This document shows, piece after piece, positions 12,301-23,448 of a stretch of 64,000 bases of DNA. Both the position numbers and the translations under genes were made by a program. The stretch is taken from NCBI GenBank assembly GCA_964017195.1, contig OZ024898.1, positions 8,373,294 to 8,437,293 on the forward strand, in the 5' to 3' direction. The notes under the pieces were generated by a model. The model was not told the origin of the DNA and searched no databases. It saw only the letters and a list, made by a program, of their open reading frames with translations. Every line of letters begins with the position of its first letter. The first letter of the stretch is position 1. This DNA is from Siderastrea radians. Lineage: Eukaryota > Cnidaria > Anthozoa > Scleractinia > Rhizangiidae.

Positions 12301-15300
12301 GATTTCGTGTTTTTTGTAACCGACAGCAAAATACACCAGACTCTGAATTTTTACTTAAAAAGTACCAAAGCAAATCGGTTGGCAAAGGTTATCCGCGTTT
12401 TATCTGGCAAATTCACTGAATCGTGCACTATGTTGCTCCGTCGAGCAAGGCTCAGAAGGCTTCACAAATACATTCAAAATACGCACAGCAAACTTGTTTT
12501 AACGACAGTAAACTTCGGAAGCAAATTTGTATTTAAAAACTGACCTTTATTCCATTTGAAGAAGTGCCCAAATCCACTGAATTACTTCTCTGAGTTGGCG
12601 GTCAATCACTCGATCGCTGCAACTGGCTCGCCGTTCAACTGAAAATTTTCGCTTAGTCACACTATCAAAAATAATCTCTTCTTTTTAACTCGCAGGTGAT
12701 TTCTGAGAAGTTCAGTCAATTAAAAGTCAAAATTTACAGATTACCAATTGTGTCCTCAATGAATATTTCCAAAATTGCTGTAGTTCTGCACAAAACATCT
12801 TCATCATTAACCTCAACGCCATCTTGGCGCTGAGCTATAGACCCGTTGCCATGGCAATTTTGTAATTTCACATGTGAAATTATAAATTAAGGTGGCTCCC
12901 TAGAGTTTTATGACCGCGCGCAGCCTGGGCACTAGAATGGCGCGAGCTTTTAAATTCGCGCGACGTCCACGCAAAAATAAAACAAAACATGGCTTCCCTG
13001 TTTAGAAACATTGCCCGAAAAAACTTTGTTAACTGTCTTGAAGCCGGTAATGTAAGGAGTTTGCTTAGCACAGGGCACAGATTTGTGAGAAGAGAAAATG
13101 TTACACGAGTTACGAGTCATTTATCTGAAAGTGTCGATCCTCATAAGCGTGAATCTCATCGTAAACAAAGCAGGAACTCTCGGTACAGCTTGTTTGCAGT
13201 CTTGGGTATAGCTGCGGCTAGCTCCAACGATACGGAAGAAAACGATTCTCCACCCACATCATCCGTCAGTGAGAGCCTCTCCGCTCCTTCCTTCCCGCCC
13301 TCGCTCCACGAAAAGCGCGGCACGAATGGTCGCTTCACGAAAGCAGCGAAAGGAACACCAAAAAACTTAATGAAAATGAGACAAGGATATCAAAAGTACA
13401 CCGCAAAAAGGAAACTCGACTTTGAGAACTACACCGACGAAAACCAACCACCCTCTAAACGCAACACAAGGAGTACTCAGGTATGCACGCCGGTGACTCG
13501 ATACCTTTAAAAAAAACATTTTGTCAGTAGGACATGTACGCAACACGCGTAAGTAATTACGGGAACCATCAAATTTTTTGTGCTTATAACAGGCCGCCGC
13601 CGAAAGAGAAGAATTTATTCCTCATGGAACTCGTCTCATTGACCTCGACTCATTTCGGAAAAGTCTCCAAAGCTGTACTCACTGCGGATCAGGTAAACGT
13701 ACATCACCATTTTCTCACTGAAGCCTGACCGGAATGGACTGAGCTGGACTGGACTTAAACACTTGCTCTTCAGAAAGAGAATCTAAAGAAGAATCTACCT
13801 TCTTGTTTTATGGTTACCATAAGAATTTATTTAATTCCTTGCACATTCACTGTTTGCTAGTGAGGATTATTATGAGAGTACTGCAGGCATAAGTGATGTA
13901 TGGGGCTGTGCAGAAGTCTCATTCATTCATTCCCATTCAGGAACAACAACAACAACAACAAAAACAGTCTTCAATATATCCCCTATTCCTGCAGCCAAAC
14001 CCTCTAGAGAGCATTTTTCAAAATTAATATGAGCAAACAACAAGAGCAGGAGATTTTGAGCAAGTCATTTTTTACTAAACAAACCTACCTCTTCTCCTAG
14101 AATACATCATATATGTTAATAATGTATTATTATGTATTATTTACACAAAGCTTGTTTTCATTTCACTTGTATCATTTAGGTCCACTTTCATTTTACAATG
14201 TGACTGACGAAGTGCGACATGGCCTAGCCAGCACATTTGTGGTAATTTGTCCAGTCTGTGGTAAAAACAATACAGTCAAAACTTCTGAACAACACAGATC
14301 AGGGCAACGTGGTCCACCTGCTTTTGACATCAACACCCGAATGGCACTTGGCTGTCTTCATGCGGGCATTGGCCAAACCCATATAAACAATGTGCTCTCT
14401 ACTTTAAATGCCCCAACTCTAAATTCTGTCACTTTTAAGTTAAGGGAAAGAGAGGTAGGGAAAGCTGTTGAAGGTATTGCAAAAAGTAGCTGTCAGGATT
14501 ATTTGACAATGGAAAAAGAGGAAGCCCTAAAAAATAGTGTTCAGGTTGATAAAAGTAACCTGGTTCCTATTTCCTGTTCCTTTGACATGGGCTGGCAGAA
14601 ACGTGGAAAAGGACATAACTCTCGCACTGGACAAGCAGCAGTTATGAGCTTATCTTCTGGTAAAGTACTGGACTATACAACAAGGACAAAGTGTTGTAGA
14701 TTTTGTGACAGTGCAAAAGCCATGGGCAAACAACCTAAAGTTCACGACTGCCGAAAAAATCATGAAGCCTCATCAAAAGCAATGGAGCCTGCTGCAGCAG
14801 TTGAATTGTTTAACAGAGCTCCAAACCAAAGTGTTAAGTTTTCAGTTTACACAGGTGATGATGACTCGACAACAGAGGCACACTTACGTGAAAAAGTGAC
14901 TTATGGAATTGAAAAATTCAGCGACATTATACATATGAAAAGATCCCTCACAACACGTTTATACAATCTTAGTCAACATGGAAAATTTGACAATTGTTCC
15001 CCTTTATCTCAAAAAGTAATTAATTATTTAGTGAAATGCTTTTCATACGCTACTGCTCAAAACAAGGGGGATTCAAAGGCGATCCAGGCTGCCATTAAGT
15101 CAATTGTTCCCCATGCCTTTGGCAATCATTCCAAATGTGATAGTTGGTGTAAGTTTAAAAGCAATCCAGCAACCTACAGGCATAAAGATCTGCCGCATGG
15201 AAAAGACCTGCATGGGGAAAAGTTGCAGTCAGCCTTAACTAACATTTTCAATGACTACTGCACTGATGCTGTGGCAGAGAAGCTTGCACCTATGACAAAT

Positions 15301-18300
15301 TCCCAGCGAAATGAGGCTCTGAACAGTGTTATAGGCTCCAAAAATCCAAAGATCAGATTTTATGGTGGCAGTGAAAGCAATGATTTCCATGTGGCCTGTG
15401 GTGTTGCTCAAACAAATTTGCGGTACAGCTATGTAAGCAGAACCCTTGAAGCACTTAACATAGAGCCTGGCGATTTTTGTGTAAAATTTGGGGGAAAAAT
15501 GACCAGTCAAGTTATAAAAGATAAAATCAGAAAATCAAATTTGGCCTTTAAACGGGGAAGAGCCAATGCCCGCAAACAAAACTGTACACAAACTGCAAGA
15601 AAAGAAGCAAAAGAAGGGAAAACATATGAAACAGGAATTGGATTGAACATTGACCTCAACACCATGTCCTCAGCGACCGCAAGTACACTGAAAGATATTG
15701 AGAGCATTGTTCCACAATACACTGCACGACCACTGGCAAAACAAGTCAACTATGATGAAAACAAATTTTACAACTTCTTAATTTTTGACACCGAAACAAA
15801 CACTACTGGGAAATCTGCTGAGCTCTGTCAATTATCAGTTACTGACCAATCTGGCCTTCATCAATTTTCAACGTATATTCTACCTGTGCAAGACATCGAT
15901 TATTTCGCTTCAAAAGTAAACAAACTTAAAATAGTCAAAGTCAATGATGAACGGAAACTTTACAAAGGGAACAAAGAAGTAAGTACACTACCCTTGAAGG
16001 AAGCAATATCTCAGTTTCTTGCCTTTGTTTCGAAGTCAGTGGGGAGGGCCAAGTCCCACACAAACAAAAATGTCTCCACGGTGCTCCTTGGCCACAATTC
16101 TCTTACATTTGACGTTCCTGTCCTGCTAAGAAATTGTGAAAGTGACTTTAAAGAAAGATTAGAGGCAATGGACGTTTGGTTTGCTGACTCTCTCACATTG
16201 TTTAAAGCACTGGTCAGAAAAAAAGTTCCCTATTTGCAGAATTCCGATGGTACCTTTCCAAAGACCAACCAATCATCCTTGTACAGTTTCTTGTTTCAAA
16301 CATCCTTCGAAGCACACGATGCATTAGAAGATGTTCTCGCGCTACGAAAAATAATTTTTGAGTCACGGCTTGAACTTTCGACGAAAACAATAATCGAGAA
16401 CTCGGGTCTTGTAACAGCAAGCCATGCAGCTGAGGACGTGATGTATTTAGATCGCCGCCATCTTTTAATGCAGTCGTTCAAAGGTAATCTCCACCATCCG
16501 CAATTCCTAAAGAAGAACATGGTTGAAAAAATATCCGGAAGTGGACTGGCATTTGAAGATCTGAAAACAGTGTACAGCAAGTTTGGAAAAGAAGGACTTA
16601 TTGCGATCCTCTCAAAACCACCATCCTCATCCGCATCGCCATCACCACGAGTAACCACCACAACACGAATTTTGGCTACAGTAGTCAAGTACTTCGAAGA
16701 AAACATCCAGCATTAGGTGAGGAACTGAATCTTTCATCCTTTCCTTTTAAAATTGGCGAGATACTACGGCAATAATACGCCCTCGGTAAGTCAAAAATGG
16801 CTTTCGTATTTCGAAGAAATCCACATGTTTTCGATAGCTATGCGCATGCGGGCGTGATGGCTCGCGTGAACAGCGCGTAAACCTAAGAACCGCGCGTGTT
16901 TTCCTGATTTTTGTGACGTCAGCGCAGTAAAAATATGTAAAATTAACAGTGCATTTTCACGCGTTTCCTTCGGTAAATTTTTTCGTAAATTGGCTCATTT
17001 CTAAACAGATGCAGTACCTATCAAATATCCTCTTTTTGTTGAAATTTGTCAGAGCTAACTGCCATGCCCTTATTGAGAAAAATAACAAATTACGGAATAC
17101 TGGCAAAACCGTCTGAACGAGCCCATGTTTTTTCCACTTCAAAATATCCGGCAATATCGCTTACATAATGTGGCAAAAATTAAAAACATTTCACCGAAGA
17201 AAAGTAAAAATATCAAGGATTAATGGCCAAAAATACCAAAATAATTGCCTGTTAATAGATGCAATGTTGCCATGGCAACGGCCGTAATCTAAAAAATTAC
17301 GCCCGATAAATAAACCTTATTATGTTGGTATCCATACTGGTGAATCTCTATAACAAAAGCTAAAAGGCAAAGTAACTAGGGTTTCTTTTATAAATCACCC
17401 TAGCTAGGAGGGGATATTAGTAAATACTCTAGGGAGCCACCTTAACCCTGAAATTTCGCGCCAAAATTAAGGAGTAATTTGTCACCCATGATATTAGAGT
17501 CTCGAACTTATGGGACACCCTATAGTTCCCTCCCCCATCCTCCGCTCGCCTGTTGGAGATGACCAGTGCATTTGCTAGAATAGACATTTTGATGTGTTAT
17601 TGAATGTTTTTTCCCCCAGCAAACTAAGGCCCTTTTTCAGACGCCGTGCTACTGCTGTGAAAAACTTTTAAAGTCATGGCATTAAGTTCGACTTCAGCCG
17701 TGCCACTGCCGAGTAGCACGGCAAGCCTCCTAGAGCAATATCACGACTTGGTTTCAAATGCCGTTCTTGAATTGTAAACTATAAATCAATTTGACAAGTT
17801 GCACAGTTTTATTCGTACAAACAAGGGTTGGTGTTTGTACGATGACGATGATGATGATGATTGCTTTTGCCTCATTTATAAAGCGATATAGTTTACTTCT
17901 GTCGATTTTACTGACAAACCTGTTTCACACTGTGCCCCGTTAAAACCTGGTGCGCAGCTGCAGTCGTATCCGTTAACACGATCGGCGCAGTTCCCGTTAT
18001 TTAAACAAGGATTACCAGCACAATCATCAATATCTGCTTCCAGAAATAAATGGGGTAACCAGATCAATAAGTTTTAGCAAGTTTCAGTAAAATCCGGGTT
18101 CTAATTCCCTTCCCCTAGAATAGAGATGTTGATGTGTTATTGAATGACTTTTTTTCTCCAGGAAACTAAGACCCATTTTCAGAAGTTGTGCTACCGCCGT
18201 GAAAAACTTTTAAAGTCATGGCATTAAGTTCGACTTGCGTCGTGCCACTGCCGAGGAGCACGGCAAGCCTCGTGGAGCAATATCACGCGACTTCGTTTCA

Positions 18301-21300
18301 AGTGCCGCTGTTGAATTATAAACTATAAATAAATTTGAAAAATTGAACTAACAGGTTTACTCGCATAAACACCGGTTGCTGTTTTGTTTCAGAACAGCAA
18401 CTAAAATCGACTGAATTAAATTGGATGTTTCAAACCTCCGGGGGGGAGTACTATCCCAAAATGTAGGTGGGAGTGTGTGGCGCGCTTCTTGAAACCGTTA
18501 CTCTATTTCAGACTAAACTATGTGTTTTACCTAACCCTATTTCAGACTTCACCAAAAATTCGATACCCTATTTCAGACCTGCCATACCCAAGTCAGACCA
18601 GAACACACAAACCTTGCCCTATATCAGTCCAAAAATTGTCAAATTCTATACCCTATTTCAGACCATACGGCTGGAAGACATACCCTTTGGCGCCGCACAC
18701 CTATCTGGCTTAGATTTCAGATTTTTCAGATGTTTTTTTATTTTTGCACTATTCCAAAAGGTTGCTACAGAAATTACAATACCTTACAAAAATAATAAAA
18801 TAAAATAAAACAACAAATGTAATTACATAAATCTTGAAAGGTGAAATGTGTGTAGTGACAAAAGGAGCTTAGGCTTTCGAGTTGGTAACTGCCACGTACA
18901 ACTAACTGGCTTGGACTTTTACATAGAACTACAAGTAACATATAACGGAGGAAGGAAAATTAACAGTGCATAATAAATTAACATATCTCATCATAAATTA
19001 ACAATGCTTATTAAACGGAGTACCCCTCGGGGGAGGGGGGGGGGCTGAAACCACGTCGTGCTTCAGTGGAGCTAGCATGACGTGGCAAGAACACGACGTT
19101 TCTAAACGTGCCTTACCTGTTTGACACAGTTCTCCAGTGAACCCTACAGCGCAACTGCAATCAAATCGGTTGACACGATTCGTGCAGCTCCCGTTGTTCA
19201 GACAAGGATTACTGGCGCATGCATCAATTTCTGTTACAACAAATAAACACTAAGTAATGTATAGACGTTAAACAGTTAATCGTATAAAGAAGATTTTTTA
19301 TAAAAAGACTGTTGCCTGGTCCTCTTTGGAGCCGCATAGGGCACCAGTGATACTAGGGACCGGCGCGCGTTTCTTGACAGCCCAAAAACTTTCCGGGCCG
19401 ATTTTGAGCACCACAGTTCACACCTCATCTTGAAAACAAACAAGTTTCCTAGCATGAAACTTTGCTATAAATTAAAGATTTCTCATTTTTAGGTGACTCT
19501 CAAAAACAGCTTTGTACAATGAGAGGTTCATGTTTTTTACAAATGGTTTTTTGGGCCCAAACGTTTCCAGGAATTTCGTGCACGGCAGACTGAAACAGAC
19601 GAAGTTTGTGCGAGTCACAAAGACTTTCTTAAAGGGACCCGAATGGAAAACCTTTAAGTGAATGATGGAACTTTAAAGCCACTGACTTTTCTAATCCCAC
19701 AGCCCTGGATGTCTCACGTATTGAATTTAGGTTTCTGACGAATTCTGGACACGTTGGGTGTGCTGGATGCCCCCCCCCCACCTTTCAGCTCCCCCCCTCC
19801 TCCTTCATTACCCTAGCTCGCGATCTGGTAAGGAAAGGTAAGGTAAGGTAAAATCTTATTTTATCCACGGTGTTTCCTTCAAGTAATTACGATTATGATA
19901 TTAGTATAAAAACGGTTAATAAAGACTTCAACTAATTATCTAACTAATAAATTAACTATTACATTAAAAAAATTAAAGAAAAACAACTTGCTTGAAGCCG
20001 CCTTCACACGTCAAACTAATGTTGGCCAACTTGTGTTGGCAAACTCAAATTGGTGTGTATGAACGACACAACAACATGTTGGCAAATTGTTCCCGAGAAT
20101 AGAGACAAGTTCTATTTGTCGCCAACACCAATTTTGAGTTTGCCGACACGAGTTGGCCAACATTAGTTTGACGTGTGAAGGCTGCTTTACAAGTAATCCG
20201 TGCTTAAAAACTTATAACTATAACTATTTAACCCGGTTTTGTTTTGTCGGTGTTCGTGTCGTTGTTTGTTTGTTTGTTTGTTTTTGTTTTGTTTAGTTCA
20301 TTGTTTTGTTTTTAAATTTTGAAACCGGTTTCATTTTGCGAAGATTATGGTTTCTGTAGGAGCATAAACCGAATTTCTTACTTAATTGATTTTTCCGCTG
20401 CATTCTAAAGTAGAAATACTTTTGCAGAGTCAGCTGTGGAACAAAACTGGTGACAATTTTCGATCGAATTTCAGGTCCATACAAACTCTTGCTTTGGTTT
20501 CCTGTGGGTGCACGAGACATGATAAAAACAGGTCTTACCTGTCTGGCAATTCCTTCCCGTGAAATGATTCGCACACAGACATGAGTAGCTGTTCTTATCG
20601 TAAATTGATATACAAGTTCCATTGTTCTGGCACGGTTCACTGATACATAGAGACTAAAAGTAGGGAAAAATACTCTTTCAAAAGGAACGCCCAACTCCTT
20701 TTGTTTTCGGAGGGGCAAATATGTCCTCTCTTTATAAAGAATGGAAAACGAGAAATACGTCGCTTAGAGTGCGAAAGAAGGTCAGCTAGCATTTGCAGCT
20801 CGGTAATTCCAGGGATAAGAGTTCAAAACGACAAATATACGCTTAAAATGGATGAGCCGCAATTTTTAAATCGATACCAGAGTAAAATTACCTTGTAAAG
20901 CACAATAAAGAGTGCTACAAGAAAGACCTCAGGAATAAAAAGAATGGTGCGTAAATTTTAAAAATGATTCGTAATTCGTCTAACATTTTTAAATAATTAA
21001 CTATGCTTGACAATCACCTTTTTGGCTGCTATCTTCATAAGTAACCGATTTGAAGATTGTTCTTTGCGTTGAAAAAAGTGTTCTAATCCGTTCATGTCCC
21101 GGTACTAAATTTTGAAACATCCTTGAGTGTGGCCATTCAAATATTAATTAGCTACAAGAACAATGTTATAGAGTGGGACCATTTGCCGGTGCGAAATCCG
21201 GCTGTACCCCCCTGGGAGGGTACTCCCTATAGAGGGCTCTGCGGGGAGGCTCCGCCCAAAGATGCTTTTTTTAAGCTCGCAGTATACTAATAGGTAAGGG

Positions 21301-23416
21301 AAAATTGCCATTTTAGTGTATGAGAGGGCCACAAAATCCGCTGCAAAGTGGAAGAGATGGTGGCTAAAGCTAAGTAAATGAAAGGGTGGCAAATTTTGGC
21401 AGAAATGACAACGCGAAACACATATTAAAAGCTTGCACCCTTTGCGCAACTGAACCAGAACGACTGAAATTCTATTGTTCTGGCTTATCCTTGAGGTAAA
21501 AGAAAGGGGTGCAATTTTCGTCTAGGTATATGAAAGGGCTACCATTTTGGTAAAAACTAGTATATTAAAGGGTAAGGGTTTGAACCTCCTGGCGTAGCCT
21601 CCCCGTATAAAACTTCATTGAGGACCCCCTGGGGGGCCGAACCGCCAACCAGAGTCGTAAATGCCAGGGCCTTGATTCAGCGAAATCAACATCATTCAAA
21701 ATTATCTAATAGTAGTTTATTGTACGATGTCCAACAAGGCATCCAGACGAATTCAATGTTGTCCTTCACAAGTGATAACAAAAGAAACTGAGATAAAACA
21801 ACATCATTCTGCGTTAGTAAGCTGGAAGGCTAAACGGTTCAACTTCTTGTCTGCAAGGTGTTCAGCGGAAATGTTGAATTCCTGGGGTGTACTCAATAAT
21901 GTTTTATACAGGAAGGCTCCACCTGGAGGTTCAAACCCTTACCCTTAAATATACGAATTTTTACCAAAATGGTACCCGTTTGACATACCAAGAGCCAAAT
22001 TGCAACCGGCTCTTTCTTTTACCTCAAGGATAAGCCAAAACAATAGAAGTTGCTATAATCGCCACAAGGTACCCCTTTCGGCCTCCCCGTATAGCCCTTT
22101 ATAGGGAATGCCCCCCCGCCCCCCCGAGGTTGAATTGGCTTGTCATAACGTTGTCTCAATTGAGTGTCTCAGTGGGGTTAACTGTTAGCCGTAAAAAGAC
22201 CAAAAAGTTAGTCGTTAGCCGTAAAAATTGGAAAATTTTAACCGTTACTCGAAAAAAAGTTAACCGTAACTTCTTTTTTTCTAGCCACGATTTGTCATTT
22301 TGAAAGGATCAAGATCTCTCTTAAGACTGTTACGAGTCTTTTCTCGTGTTCAATGCGGCTGCGACGGCTATACATTCTGCCCTGGTACCCAGAGGCCTTT
22401 GGATTCTTTTTCATCACGGAATGGTCCTGTGTCCTCAATTGTGTACAAAACAATAAAAATTATTTTTTAAGGTAACTGTTAACCGTAACGGAAGAAATTA
22501 ACCGTTAGCCGTTAAAAAAGCCAAATATTTTACCTTTAACTTTAAAAACCACCACCCCATTTAGATCCTCTTAATCCAGTTCAGTTCAAGTTGCGTAATA
22601 TTAACAACATTTCTTACCCCGATACTGAAGTGGTGGAAGATCTGGCTGCTGACGAACTTCTCCGAGTTGTTGTACTTGTCAGACGGGAGGAGCTCACACA
22701 GGATGTTCCCGTTAATATCCGAGAAGGCGGCCAAGTTAAAGGAAAAGCATAATGGTATGTTGACGCATGAAGTACCACACTCGCTAGCTTTGAGGACATA
22801 ATCTGAAGCAAGGCTGCTGATGTTCAAGTAAGAAAACTTGTGGGCTTTAAAGTTGGCAAAAGCAATACCATCTTCAACACCTCGGCTTATGGCTCGCCCG
22901 CGGGCATCAATAACTTTAGGTGTCCCTGTGGTGAGATCAGTTATAATCAGTAAAATTTTGAATATCAATATGAAGATGTCGTGTTTTCTTAAACGGTTTA
23001 ATTTAGGTTGAAGATCAGTTAAAAATTATTACTTTCGTTAACCCGAGGTTAGGTAGTCTTTCACTCCAAGTCGCGTATTGTGCGCGGGCTGCAACGTTTT
23101 GATCTTTATGAGGACTACTACAGTCTTCTACTACAATTTTACTAGTACGCTGGAACTAATACAGAACTACATAAAACAGTACTACTACGGTTTTACTACA
23201 AGCACGCGTTGTCCGTCTATTTTTCAACGTGATAATGACGTCACGAAACATCGCTCCCCTTTTGCTTATTTTTTATCGTTAAATTTTCCTACATCTAAAG
23301 TTAAACTGATAAGAATCCTACGGTTTGATCATTTAAACTAAAGCTTTTTCTGTTGTAAGTACGCACTTTTTTTCATTAAAGGTCTCCGTTTTAGGCTGCG
23401 ACTTAACGTTCTGATC

Positions 23417-23448
<32 letters not shown>

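Larger units (their letters stand above)
12140..17496. repeat. Perfect 22-bp inverted repeat pair enclosing the transposase element
   Basis: The 22 bases at 12140-12161 (core ATATCATGGGTGAC) recur exactly, inverted, at 17475-17496. They are flanked by TA. They probably mark a non-autonomous element of about 0.8 kb into which the TTAA element inserted. 12162-12888 shows no coding signal that I recognise. Confidence 0.6.
10511..17523. mobile_element. Outer nested insertion with mariner-like ends in the EGF intron
   Basis: The left end reads ACAGGGTGTCCCAAGAGTT and the right end, reversed, ATAGGGTGTCCCATAAGTT, each preceded by TA. Short GGTGTCCC-type ends with a TA duplication suggest a Tc1/mariner-type element. 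The body is now filled by other insertions: a LINE (10700-11625), a palindromic MITE (12012-12135), a 22-bp inverted repeat pair (12140/17475) and the transposase element (12891-17441). No mariner transposase remains, so only the shell survives. The duplicated EGF unit at about 18100 shows the uninterrupted sequence. Confidence 0.6.
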
